From NCBI GenBank assembly GCA_029776255.1, contig JAKOTN010000109.1:1-64000 (forward strand): 64,000 nucleotides of DNA, written 5' to 3'. The notes under the pieces were generated by a model. It did no database searches, had not been told where the DNA came from, and saw only the letters and a program-made list of their open reading frames with translations. The stretch is from Pseudomonadota bacterium. GTDB taxonomy: Bacteria > Pseudomonadota > Gammaproteobacteria > Burkholderiales > Rhodocyclaceae. Positions 6,996-16,222 of this stretch are shown here, one piece after another. Made by a program: the position numbers and the translations under genes. Positions within the stretch are counted from its first letter, which is position 1. The number at the start of each line of letters is the position of its first letter.

Positions 6996-8330
6996 ATGCT
7001 CGTCCAGCAATCCCGCCTGATTCTCGCGCATGCCATGCCGATGCTGATGGCGCAACTGGTGTCGATGGGCATGATGGTTATCGACACGGTGCTGCTTGGC
7101 CACCACGGCGCCGAGGATCTGGCGGCGGTGGCCGTCGGCGGCGGCGTCTATATCTCGGTGGTGTTCGCGCTGGCGGGCATCCTGCAGGCGGTCGCGCCGG
7201 TGGTCGCGCAACGGCACGGCGCCGGTCGCGACGACGAGATTGCCGGCGCCTTGTGGCAGGCCTTGTGGCTGGCGCTGTGCCTGGCCGTTCCTGGCGTGCT
7301 GATCCTGCGCCACCCGGAGCCATTCCTGGCTTTGTCCACCATCGATGCCGCCGTCGAAAACAAGGCGCGCGCCTATCTCGCGACCCTGGCCATCGGCCTG
7401 CCGGCGCTGCTGCTGTATCGCACCTTCCACGCGTTCTGCAATGCGCTCGGCCGACCGCGGCCGCTGCTGCTGATCAGTTTGGGAAACACCGCGCTGCACG
7501 GCGTGCTGGCCTGGTCGTTGGTGACCGGCCGTTGGGGCGGCGAGGCGCTGGGTGTTCTCGGCTGTGGGATCTCGAACGCCGTTGTCGGTTGGTTTTCGAT
7601 GCTCTGCGCCGTCGGCTACATGCATTTCGGTGCGCCCTTCAAGCCTTATCGCTTGTTCGCCGGCTGGCAAACGCCGCGATGCCGGCCGGTGCGCGAATTG
7701 CTGCGACTCGGCATGCCGATGGGTTTCGCCAATCTGGTCGAAATCTCGTCGTTCACCCTGATGGCGCTGTTCGTCGCACCCCTTGGCGCAACGGCGGTGG
7801 CTGGCCACCGGATCGTCGCCAATCTGGCCGCGATTTGCTACATGCTGCCTCTGGCGCTGGGCATCGCCACCCTGGCGCGGGTCGGCCACGCCGTCGGCGC
7901 GCGCGACTGGCGGCGCGCGGAGGGCGCCATCGCCGCCGGCATGCTCCTTGCCGGGGCGTTGTCGGCACTGCTTGGCTTGTTGCTGTGGCTGGCCGCGGCA
8001 CCACTGATCGCGCTATACACCGACAACGCCGCCGTGCGGGCGGTGTCCTTGGCCTTGATCGGCTATGTCGCGCTTTACCAAATCTTCGACGCCGTGCAAA
8101 CGGTCGCCACGCATGCGCTGCGCGGCTACCGGATTACTTTTATACCGATGCTGGTGGCGGTGCTCTGCTTTTGGGGTGTCGGCCTGTACGGCGGTTGGTG
8201 GCTGGCGTTCAAGGCCGATCCGCCACTCGGCGTTGGCGGCTTCTGGCTGGCCTCGCTGCTGAGTTTGGTGCTGGCTTCACTACTGCTCGGGACCCTGCTT
8301 CGGCGCGCCTTGGCGGCCGTGGACCGCTAG
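6996..8330 (+). CDS. MATE family (NorM-like) efflux transporter
   Basis: A 444-residue polytopic inner-membrane protein with about twelve hydrophobic helices arranged as two related halves, as in MATE cation-coupled multidrug exporters. The N-terminus HAMPMLMAQLVSMGMMVIDTVLLGHHG matches the first helices of NorM-like proteins, and the second half begins around residue 240 with LGMPMGFANLVEISSFTLMALFVAPLG. Length fits the family (440-480). The ATG at 6996 was chosen because the preceding in-frame residues are not membrane-like and overlap the divergent ligase promoter region. Substrates cannot be predicted; drugs, dyes or flavin-type metabolites are all possible. Confidence 0.88.
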   Translation: MLVQQSRLILAHAMPMLMAQLVSMGMMVIDTVLLGHHGAEDLAAVAVGGGVYISVVFALAGILQAVAPVVAQRHGAGRDDEIAGALWQALWLALCLAVPGVLILRHPEPFLALSTIDAAVENKARAYLATLAIGLPALLLYRTFHAFCNALGRPRPLLLISLGNTALHGVLAWSLVTGRWGGEALGVLGCGISNAVVGWFSMLCAVGYMHFGAPFKPYRLFAGWQTPRCRPVRELLRLGMPMGFANLVEISSFTLMALFVAPLGATAVAGHRIVANLAAICYMLPLALGIATLARVGHAVGARDWRRAEGAIAAGMLLAGALSALLGLLLWLAAAPLIALYTDNAAVRAVSLALIGYVALYQIFDAVQTVATHALRGYRITFIPMLVAVLCFWGVGLYGGWWLAFKADPPLGVGGFWLASLLSLVLASLLLGTLLRRALAAVDR

Positions 8331-8595
8331 CCGGCCGTCGAAAACAAGCTCTCCCAAGCGACTCGGGGGAAACACAATCCGTTTTCCACCGGTTTGCCTC
8401 GATTCACTCCGAGACGCCCATTGACACACCGTAGGCTGAAGCCCCTAAACCCATGAAAACAGGCGCAACCGCTAATTCCTTCGTCTAGAATGAGGATTAA
8501 TTAGGCTGACCACGTCTCACATTTGATTTTCGCGGTAATGGCCGGTCTGGAGTGGCGTCGTGTCGACGCGAACAACCGTTACCGAAGGAGCTACG

Positions 8596-10611
8596 ATGAT
8601 TCGCAATTTCCGGGATTGGCCGATCGCGTTGAAACTCAATCTCATGCAAAGCGGCGTGCTGTTGGTTATCGTGGCGGTCGCCACGGCTTGGGCCTCGGCC
8701 GGCTTGCGTAGCCAGTTGGTGAAAAAGGCCATAGACGAACTGGTGCAGGTCAATCGACTCGTGGTTTCGATGTTCGATGCCTATGATCGCAACCTGCGCA
8801 GCGATGTCGGGCGGATCGGACATGTTTTCGCGCAATCCCACGGACAACAACTGCAATGGGTCGAAAACAACGGAAAACCCCGTCTCCTGCAAGAAGGCGT
8901 GGCCCTCGACGAGCGTGTCGATCTGGTCGACAATTTCTCGGCCCAATCGGGAGCGGTGGTGACCATCTTTGTGCGCCAGGGCGACGATTTCTTGCGTACC
9001 GCCACCTCGCTCAAGAAAGAGGATGGCGGTCGCGCCACTGGCACGCTGCTCGGAACCACCCATCCGGCCTATGAGGCGGTGCTGGCGGGGAAGACCTATA
9101 CCGGCAAGGCCGCGCTGTTCGGCAAGGATTACATGACACACTATGAGCCGGTCAAGGACTCGTCCGGCAAGGTGGTCGGTGTCTTTTTCGTGGGTCTGGA
9201 ATTGACGGAAAGCATCAAGGCGTTGAAACAGAATTTGCTTGCCTTCAAGGTCGGTGAAACCGGTTATTTTTTCGCGCTTGACGCCGGGCAGAACAAGGGC
9301 ATGACGACCATGCATCCAGTCATGGAAGGCCGCAATGTAATCGGCGTCAAGGATAGCAAGGGCGTGGAGTTCATCCGCGAGATCGTTGAAAAGAAAACCG
9401 GTACGATCCGCTACGACTGGGCGAATCCGGGCGAAGACCAGTCGCGAGAAAAGATTGCCGTTTTCGAATACTTTCCGTCATGGAATTGGATCGTTGTTTC
9501 GGGGAGTTACGTCGACGAATTCGACAGCGTCGCCAACGATGCCGTTTGGCGGATTGTTCTGATGGCACTGGCGATTGTCGCCGCCGCGGTGGTCAGCGGT
9601 TTTCTGGCTACCCGCTTCTGGGTCTCGCGTCCACTGCGGGAGGTGGTGGCCGAGGCCGATGAAATTGCCGCTGGCAGGCTGAACCACGCGATCGATGTCA
9701 CTGCCGGCGACGAAGTGGGGCGGCTGAAACGCGCGATCGGCACCATGGCGGGGAACCTGAAAGCGATGATCGGCGAGATTCACGACGCTTCGGGCCGCGT
9801 TTTCGACTATGCCGGCACGCTGGTTGCTTCGGCCGAACAAGTGAGTCAGGGCGCCGAAGTCCAGCGCGACGAAGTGACCGGCATGGCGGCGTCGGTCGAG
9901 GAAATGAGTGTGTCCATCGACGAGGTGGCGCGGCACGCCCGCGAGGTGCAAAGTCTGACCGTGGCCTCGGGCGACGCCGCGAATCAAGCGGCTGATGTCG
10001 TCCGGCAGGCGGTTGGCGCCATGAATCAGATCACCGGATCGGTTCGGCAGGCGTCGACCACGGTCGGCGATCTTGGCCGGCGCTCGCAAGACATCTCGGC
10101 CGTGGTGCAGGTGATCCGGGAAATCGCCGATCAGACCAATCTGTTGGCCTTGAACGCGGCCATCGAAGCGGCGCGGGCCGGCGAACAAGGCCGCGGTTTC
10201 GCGGTGGTGGCCGACGAGGTCCGCAAGCTGGCTGAACGGACGGCGTTGTCTACGCATTCGATCGGTGAAATGATCGCCAGCATCCAGGAAGGCGCGGACG
10301 CCGCCGTCCGGCAAATGCAGGATGGCGTTGCCAAGGTGGAACAGGGCGGTCAGTTGGCCGATCAGGCCGGTCAGGCCATTGGTGCCGTCGAATCCCGCAC
10401 GCATGCCGTGGCCGATGCCGTCGGTGGTATTTCAACCGCCGTCGGCGAGCAAAGCGTCGCCAGCCGGACCATCGCCGGTGGCTTGGAGCAGATCGCGCAG
10501 CGGGCGGAGAGCAGTCATCAGGCGTCGCGGAGCACCGCCCGGTCGGCCCAGTCCCTGCGCGATCTGGCGACCCGGCTCAACGACGCCGTCGGACGTTTCC
10601 AGGTGAACTGA
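8596..10611 (+). CDS. Methyl-accepting chemotaxis protein with periplasmic Cache domain
   Basis: A 671-residue transmembrane chemoreceptor. TM1 is near residues 15-35, followed by a large periplasmic Cache_3-Cache_2-type ligand-binding region containing [24 protein letters not shown]2 lies near 318-342, a HAMP domain follows (about 343-395), and the cytoplasmic signalling domain has the hallmark [19 protein letters not shown] near 512-530. It should control CheA/CheW. The ATG at 8596 follows GAAGGAG at good spacing, so the upstream GTG is not used. The gene stands alone, with 265 noncoding bases before it. No CheB/CheR pentapeptide is visible at the C-terminus. The ligand is unknown. Confidence 0.92.
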   Translation: MIRNFRDWPIALKLNLMQSGVLLVIVAVATAWASAGLRSQLVKKAIDELVQVNRLVVSMFDAYDRNLRSDVGRIGHVFAQSHGQQLQWVENNGKPRLLQEGVALDERVDLVDNFSAQSGAVVTIFVRQGDDFLRTATSLKKEDGGRATGTLLGTTHPAYEAVLAGKTYTGKAALFGKDYMTHYEPVKDSSGKVVGVFFVGLELTESIKALKQNLLAFKVGETGYFFALDAGQNKGMTTMHPVMEGRNVIGVKDSKGVEFIREIVEKKTGTIRYDWANPGEDQSREKIAVFEYFPSWNWIVVSGSYVDEFDSVANDAVWRIVLMALAIVAAAVVSGFLATRFWVSRPLREVVAEADEIAAGRLNHAIDVTAGDEVGRLKRAIGTMAGNLKAMIGEIHDASGRVFDYAGTLVASAEQVSQGAEVQRDEVTGMAASVEEMSVSIDEVARHAREVQSLTVASGDAANQAADVVRQAVGAMNQITGSVRQASTTVGDLGRRSQDISAVVQVIREIADQTNLLALNAAIEAARAGEQGRGFAVVADEVRKLAERTALSTHSIGEMIASIQEGADAAVRQMQDGVAKVEQGGQLADQAGQAIGAVESRTHAVADAVGGISTAVGEQSVASRTIAGGLEQIAQRAESSHQASRSTARSAQSLRDLATRLNDAVGRFQVN

Positions 10612-10624
10612 GCCTGGCGTGATT

Positions 10625-10657
10625 GGCATCCGGACATTGTGTTCATTTCCGGATGCC
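10625..10657 (+). terminator. Hairpin downstream of chemoreceptor gene, possible terminator
   Basis: GGCATCCGGA (10625-10634) and TCCGGATGCC (10648-10657) form a perfect 10-bp stem with a 13-base loop starting 14 bases after the stop codon. It is not followed by a T-run, so an intrinsic terminator is uncertain; it may instead stabilise the transcript end. Confidence 0.4.
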
Positions 10658-10877
10658 CTTGCCGAGGCGGCGCGGCCGTCACTTAAATACGGTTTCTTGG
10701 CAACTCGTATACTCAAAAACGCAGGGTGGCTCGTTAAGCCGCCTGTTATAGCCGGCGCGACCGCGTAACGGCTTGCAATCACAGATCCTTAACCATACCG
10801 CGGCAAGGGAAGAAAAAATAGGATATGCTTGCGGACTTCGGAATGTGGCGAAGTACAGGTTTTAAGGAGAAAATCAG

Positions 10878-11918
10878 ATGAGGTATGGCCACACCACGGC
10901 GCAGAGCGCGGAATATCTGCGGCTTGCCTTGAAACAGATGATGCAGCAAGAAGCTGGCTTGCATCCGGTAAGTTACGCAATCTGGTACGAGTATGTCTCG
11001 GGTTTCAATCAGCGCTTGAAACTCGCCATGGACGACCATCTGAAAAAATACGGGCAACTGAACAACGACGCCACCTATGCGCTGTATGACGAATACGTTG
11101 CCGATCTCGACGAAAAAACCGCTCTGCGGATCGGCGACAGTGTCAGTCAATTGGTCGATCAGGTTTCGGAGTCCGCCGGGGCCACCGGCAATCAGGCGTC
11201 GCGTTTTGGCAATTCCCTGGAAAATTGGTCGGAAACGCTACAGCGGCCCTCCACCGGTACAGGCGCATTGGCCACTAGCGTGGCCGATATTCTCCGTGGC
11301 ACGCGTGAAATGCAGGCGTCGATCATCACGCTGCAGCAACGCCTTGAGGAAAGCGCCCGCGAAGCGCAGCAGTTGCGGCAGGAGGTGACCCGCGCCCGCG
11401 AAGAAGCCTTGGTCGATGCGTTGACGGGATTGACCAATCGCAAAGGCTTCGACAACGCCCTGGGCATTTGTCTGTCCGGCGCGCGTCCCCCCGGGCCATG
11501 CCTGCTGATGATCGATCTGGATAACTTCAAGGCCATCAACGATGCGCACGGCCATCTTTTTGGCGACAAGGTACTGGCCAGCATCGGAAACATTCTGCGG
11601 GCCAACGTCAAGGGCAAGGACACCGCGGCGCGTTACGGCGGCGAGGAGTTCGCGGTGATTCTCCCGCAGACCCCGCGTGGCGGCGCGCTCGGTCTTGCCG
11701 AGGCGTTGCGCTCGATTGTCGCCGCCAATTGGCGCAAACGCGGAGACGATCAGGACCAGCAAGTCGGAAACATCACCGTTTCGATCGGGGTGGCAGATTA
11801 CGCCACCGGCGAGACGGCCGCCGATTTCGTCGGCCGTGCCGATCGCGCGCTTTACGCCGCCAAGATGCAAGGACGCAATCGGGTCAACCTCGCGCAGCGT
11901 ACGCCGGGGTCGGAGTAA
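10878..11918 (+). CDS. GGDEF diguanylate cyclase with helical N-terminus
   Basis: A 346-residue cytoplasmic protein. Residues 1-170 are helical without recognised domain and contain a coiled-coil-like stretch (about 140-175). The GGDEF domain (about 180-345) starts with DALTGLTNRKGFD and has RYGGEEF near 252-258, an intact active site for making c-di-GMP from GTP. The position where an inhibitory RxxD I-site would be reads KGKD, so classical product inhibition may be absent. The ATG at 10878 follows AAGGAG (10863-10868). Another GGDEF gene follows 192 bases downstream, suggesting a small c-di-GMP locus next to a chemoreceptor. Confidence 0.9.
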   Translation: MRYGHTTAQSAEYLRLALKQMMQQEAGLHPVSYAIWYEYVSGFNQRLKLAMDDHLKKYGQLNNDATYALYDEYVADLDEKTALRIGDSVSQLVDQVSESAGATGNQASRFGNSLENWSETLQRPSTGTGALATSVADILRGTREMQASIITLQQRLEESAREAQQLRQEVTRAREEALVDALTGLTNRKGFDNALGICLSGARPPGPCLLMIDLDNFKAINDAHGHLFGDKVLASIGNILRANVKGKDTAARYGGEEFAVILPQTPRGGALGLAEALRSIVAANWRKRGDDQDQQVGNITVSIGVADYATGETAADFVGRADRALYAAKMQGRNRVNLAQRTPGSE

Positions 11919-12110
11919 AGCGAATCCAGCCGCCGCCCGACGAGGGGTACTCGCACCCGTGACACGGAAGCCGCCATCGACCGCCCTGCGGGTCGCATGT
12001 CGGCGGCAGGCGAGTCGCCCATGATCTACAATCGGTAGAGGCTGCGCGCTGCCGACAAGCCCGAATGTTTCGGGGCGCCGTGTGGCCAACTGCTGCAGGA
12101 CGCCGCGACT

Positions 12111-13529
12111 ATGGAGAAAAGCGCTTGGATTGAAGAGGTCGCCACCGGAGGGTTCGTCCGGTTGCCGGGCTTGATGGGTTTGCTGACGTCCATCGGGGCG
12201 GGCGTCGGGGTCGGCGTAAAGAGCCTGGACGGCTGTTATCGATGGGTCAATCCGGAGTTGCGGCGGTTGCTGTGCGCCCCGGATAACGATCCGGTCGAAA
12301 AATCGGAGAGCGATTTCCTTCCGGCGCGCACGTGCCGCCTCCTGGCCGTGTCCGACCAGCGTCTGCTCGCCGGCGAAACCATGGCGACCGTCGAGATCAA
12401 TCTCCAGATCGACGGTCGCGCATGTCGCTACGTGTGGATCAAGTTCCCTCTTTTTCGCGCCGACAACGGTTTGGCCGCCATCGTTTCCGTTGTTCATGAT
12501 GTAGCACTGCCACGAGATCTTGAAGATTTGCGAGCGGCCAATCATCAACTGCGGTTGACGGTCGGGCAGCTCGAGCAGGCGGCCAGCACCGATCTGCTGA
12601 CCGGTGCCTGGAACCGGCGCCGCCTTGAAGAGAGCGTCCGCATTGAAATGGATCGCCTGAATCGCTACCGGCATCCGCTCAGCGTCATGATTTTCGACAT
12701 CGATTTTTTCAAGACAATCAACGACTCTCATGGTCACGGTGTTGGCGACGACGTCTTGCGTAGCGTGGCGGCGACGCTGAAAGCGCGACTACGCAAGACC
12801 GACTCGCTGACGCGGTGGGGAGGCGAGGAATTCGTCGTCTTATGCCCACACAGCACGCGCGCCAGCGCCGCGGTGCTGGCCGAAAGGTTGTGCAAGCAGA
12901 TCGCGACAACGGCTTTCCCGGTTATCGGCAACGTCACGGTCAGCGTTGGCGTTGCCGAGTGTCAGGCCGGGGAGAGTTGGGAGCAGTGGTTCGAGCGCGC
13001 CGACAAAGCGCTTTATCTGGCCAAGGAAAACGGCCGGAATCAGGTACAACTGGCGCCCGAGGTGTTCAAGAAGAACGCGGCGCTCGACGGCGTCATTGGC
13101 GATTTCGTACGCCTGCAATGGCATGCCGCTTACGAATGCGGCAACGAGTTGATCGATCGCGGCCATCGACAACTGTTCGCCAATGCCAACGAATTGCTGG
13201 CGGCCCTCCTCGCGCATCGACCGCCTCAAGATGTGGATTCCTTGATCGACCAACTGTTGATGGAGGTCTACGATCATTTCCGTGATGAGGAGGCCGTTAT
13301 TGTCGAGGTCGGTTTTCCCGCCGCTGCCGAGCACATTCTGGCGCATCGTGAACTTGGCGCGCGTGCGGAGAATCTCATCGCCGGCTATCGGATCGGAACG
13401 CGAACGCTAGGCGCAATGTTCGAGTTCCTGGCCTATGAGGTGATCACGAAACACATGCTTGGAGCCGATCGCCTTTTCTTCGAATACCTCGAGTCGCCTC
13501 CAGTTTCCCGACGCGCGCGCGGCCGATAG
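12111..13529 (+). CDS. PAS-GGDEF-bacteriohemerythrin fusion (probable oxygen-responsive diguanylate cyclase)
   Basis: A 472-residue cytoplasmic protein with three parts: a PAS-like sensor (about 20-135), a GGDEF domain (about 160-325) with WGGEEF near 236-241, and a C-terminal hemerythrin domain (about 340-465). An RKTD I-site stands five residues before GGEEF, so product inhibition is likely. The hemerythrin domain has the full di-iron set: GH in LIDRGH, HxxxE in DHFRDEE, HxxxH in HILAH, and HxxxxD in KHMLGAD. Related DGC-hemerythrin fusions change activity with oxygen or redox state of the di-iron centre; that role here is inferred. The ATG at 12111 lies 192 bases after the previous GGDEF gene. 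Confidence 0.9.
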   Translation: MEKSAWIEEVATGGFVRLPGLMGLLTSIGAGVGVGVKSLDGCYRWVNPELRRLLCAPDNDPVEKSESDFLPARTCRLLAVSDQRLLAGETMATVEINLQIDGRACRYVWIKFPLFRADNGLAAIVSVVHDVALPRDLEDLRAANHQLRLTVGQLEQAASTDLLTGAWNRRRLEESVRIEMDRLNRYRHPLSVMIFDIDFFKTINDSHGHGVGDDVLRSVAATLKARLRKTDSLTRWGGEEFVVLCPHSTRASAAVLAERLCKQIATTAFPVIGNVTVSVGVAECQAGESWEQWFERADKALYLAKENGRNQVQLAPEVFKKNAALDGVIGDFVRLQWHAAYECGNELIDRGHRQLFANANELLAALLAHRPPQDVDSLIDQLLMEVYDHFRDEEAVIVEVGFPAAAEHILAHRELGARAENLIAGYRIGTRTLGAMFEFLAYEVITKHMLGADRLFFEYLESPPVSRRARGR

Positions 13530-13787
13530 AACTCTCGTTTTGCAGGAGTCTTCATTCGCCGGTGTCCTGTCGAATGATCGGGAAGTTGCCGATTGCAACA
13601 ACAGGTCGGATGACAGCGAGGACAAGGCGGATAAGGAGTGCAAGGCGGACAAGGCGCACTGAAACCGCGTCTCCGTGTGCGTCCGACCTCAAGCGATTGT
13701 TCCGATGGCGCCGCGTCGAGCGAATGGTGTGGTCGGTGACGCGGCGGGTCGTCGTCAGTGGTACTGCCGGCGACCGTTGGAACGGGT

Positions 13788-14147
13788 TTACTTGTTGACC
13801 GCCGCCTTGGCCTTGTCCGCTGCGTCTTTTGTGGCATCGGCGGCTTTGACGACCATGTCCTTGCCGGCCTCCTTGGTCGCCTGCACAGCGGCGGCGGTGC
13901 TTTCCTTGGCGGCAGCCGTCGCCGATGCGGCGGCGTCCTTGGTGGCGACCGCGGCATCCTTGGCTATTTCCTTGGTCGCTGTCGCCGCTTCCTTGGCGGC
14001 GTCCTTGGTGGCTTCCGCCGCCGCGCCGATGGCCGCGCCGGCTTTTTGCGCCGATTCCTTGGCTGCGGTGGTGGCTTCCTCCTTCTTGCCGCAGGCAATG
14101 ATGGTCAGGGCAAGAAAAGCGGACAAAATGAGCAAACGAGTTTTCAT
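13788..14147 (-). CDS. Ala/Lys-rich repeat lipoprotein
   Basis: A 119-residue putative lipoprotein. The signal peptide MKTRLLILSAFLALTIIAC ends in a lipobox with Cys19. The mature part is almost wholly A, K, T, D and E in an amphipathic, roughly 11-residue rhythm (ATKDAAKEAATATKEIAKDA), like LEA or apolipoprotein-type helices, and should form a long helix or bind surfaces. The ATG at 14147 has GGAGG upstream. No catalytic residue is present. Comparable Ala-rich lipoproteins exist in Rhodocyclales and Burkholderiales, but the function is unknown. The gene is transcribed divergently from the CorA-like gene. Confidence 0.8.
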   Translation of the reverse strand: MKTRLLILSAFLALTIIACGKKEEATTAAKESAQKAGAAIGAAAEATKDAAKEAATATKEIAKDAAVATKDAAASATAAAKESTAAAVQATKEAGKDMVVKAADATKDAADKAKAAVNK

Positions 14148-14518
14148 CGGTTTGGCCTCCGGAGTTAAGATCGATCGGACGAGTGATCGCATTTGCGGTG
14201 AGTGAAGAATGGCGAGAAATGAAAATTTTGGCTTGCCGCAAAACCACGGCCATGCATATCGGTTGTTTTACCGTCAACCGCCGGTAATTCTCACGAATGG
14301 TTCCATCTGATCACATTTGTTCGACTGGGTAAACCAGCCCGAGTGAGCGCATCGGCGTTTCGCAATGATGAATACGTCGTCGCGTATTGCCTGGACGGCG
14401 GTTTCGGGTCAAGCGACGTGAATCGCTCCCCGGCAAGCCTGTTGTACGGTGATGTGGTACGGTAACGCCGCGCGTGGCGGACAACGGCGATGCGCGCCAG
14501 TTTTATCGGAGGTTGTGC
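14148..14518. other. Intergenic region between divergent genes
   Basis: About 370 bases separating the divergent lipoprotein and CorA-like genes. It must hold both promoters, but I could not place convincing -35/-10 pairs. The only structure noticed is a short repeat of GTACGGT(G/A)A around 14445-14466. Confidence 0.4.
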
Positions 14519-16180
14519 ATGGAAGCGACAAGCGAAACTCCAGAACCGCGGGTCAGGCATTTTCGCCAGATTTTGTTGTGGCCGTTGCAGTTGATGCCGC
14601 TGCCGCCGGATTGCCCGGTGGACAACCATTACCAGTTATTGCAACAAGCGGGTCCCGATAATCCCTGGCGGGAACTGGTCGACGAATTCAGCGGTACGCC
14701 CGGCGAGTTCCAGGAGCGCCATTACAGCGAATTCGTTACCTTCCTGCCTTACGTACAGCGCTTTCTCTACGGCGAAGGCGGGGGTGGGGATCACGCGTCG
14801 GCCACCGGGGAATCGCCGATTCGCGTTTTTCGCCGCCACGATCTGGCCAAGGTGCGGATGACTTTCAAGGAAGGCGGCGAAACGATCGATTTCGACATCG
14901 TGCACCTTGATCTCTATTTTTTTTACGACATCGACGTGGTGATTCTCGCCGTCGAAATCGCCGCCGACAACCTGGATCTGCGGCAAGTTCAGGATACGCT
15001 TTATCGCTTTGGACGGGCTTATCCCCCGTACTGGGACGATGACGGTAGCGGTGGGCACTGCCTTAAACAGGCCGCCTGGCTGGGGAACGACGGACGGGTG
15101 GTGGCGGTTTCGGATTACGAAAACCGTGACAAATACCTGTCGTTCGTCGCCCGTTTCCGCTCGCCCTGTCTTTCCGCGCATTGGGAATTTTTGTTGCGGC
15201 CGCTGGTGTTGCATCACTCGGACGAAGACGGGATCGTTCGCTACCGGCAGATCGAATACCATCGCTTGCCGTTGATGGCGTATTTGGCGATGGACGATCC
15301 GGGGGCGATGAGCCGCGGCGATTTTGCCCGGCTGGTGCTGGTCACCGGCCCGGGCAAACGCGGCTCCTCGCCGTACTCCGATCAGCACCTCGACAATTTC
15401 GAGGGGCGCTACTGCCTGGACCGTTTCTGGCATCCGGGGGCGACGCAGCCCGGTACGCGCTTGCTGAGTTGCGGGCATGCCTTCGTGATGGTCGGCAGCG
15501 CGGATGACAATTACTTTCGCGGTTTGGAAAACGGTTTGCTCGGACAGTTTCGCCACCAGTTTTTCCTCCTGTTCCTGATTCCGCATTTTCACAAGGCGGC
15601 CTTGCTGATGCTCTCCGATCGACTGGTCACCGCGCTGAATCGGCTGGAAATTGGCAAGGCGGAATCGGTTAAACAGTTCAAGCGGGCGATCAGGGAAATC
15701 CTCGAAGTGTTCCTCCGCTTCAGCCACCGCTACTGGTTTCACGAAATTTCCGACCAGGCGCAGGCGCGCGCGTTGTTTGCGCTGACCCGCGAGCACCTGG
15801 GCACCGAGAAGCTTTATACCGAGTTACGTGAAGAAATTCAGGACATGAGCCAGTACCTCGACAGCGATAGTCTGCGCCGGCAGGCCAACACCGTGGTCCG
15901 GCTAACGGTGGTGACCACCGCCGGCCTGGTGGCGACGATCACCACCGGCTTTCTGGGAATGAATCTGATCGAGGCCGCGCAGGAGCCACTGCTCGACAGG
16001 CTGCTTTTTTTCGCCTTGGTGGCGATTCCATCGACACTGGCCACCGGCTTCGCGGTGGTCAAGTCGAAGCCCTTGTCCGACTTTCTGGAGGCGCTGTCCG
16101 ACGAACGCCTTTCCGCGGGTGAAAAGTTATCGACATTGCGCGGCGTCTGGAAAAAAAGGCGTCTGCCGGGGAACGGTTGA
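14519..16180 (+). CDS. CorA-like membrane protein with GMN motif and long N-terminal domain
   Basis: A 553-residue protein. The first 460 residues are soluble, mixed and acidic, with a probable helical stalk before the membrane (about 370-460). Two hydrophobic segments follow (about 463-482 and 493-515), and the end of the first reads TTGFLGMNL, matching the YGMN selectivity motif of CorA Mg2+ channels. CorA proteins are usually 310-370 aa, so this is an enlarged relative. Mg2+ or another divalent cation is the likely substrate, but this is inferred. The ATG at 14519 follows GGAGG (14508-14512) at six bases. The kinase-fusion gene begins 42 bases downstream and may be cotranscribed. Confidence 0.7.
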   Translation: MEATSETPEPRVRHFRQILLWPLQLMPLPPDCPVDNHYQLLQQAGPDNPWRELVDEFSGTPGEFQERHYSEFVTFLPYVQRFLYGEGGGGDHASATGESPIRVFRRHDLAKVRMTFKEGGETIDFDIVHLDLYFFYDIDVVILAVEIAADNLDLRQVQDTLYRFGRAYPPYWDDDGSGGHCLKQAAWLGNDGRVVAVSDYENRDKYLSFVARFRSPCLSAHWEFLLRPLVLHHSDEDGIVRYRQIEYHRLPLMAYLAMDDPGAMSRGDFARLVLVTGPGKRGSSPYSDQHLDNFEGRYCLDRFWHPGATQPGTRLLSCGHAFVMVGSADDNYFRGLENGLLGQFRHQFFLLFLIPHFHKAALLMLSDRLVTALNRLEIGKAESVKQFKRAIREILEVFLRFSHRYWFHEISDQAQARALFALTREHLGTEKLYTELREEIQDMSQYLDSDSLRRQANTVVRLTVVTTAGLVATITTGFLGMNLIEAAQEPLLDRLLFFALVAIPSTLATGFAVVKSKPLSDFLEALSDERLSAGEKLSTLRGVWKKRRLPGNG

Positions 16181-16222
16181 CAGCGGTCGGTCGCCTTGGT
16201 CCAACGCGGGAGCGTGCGCACG

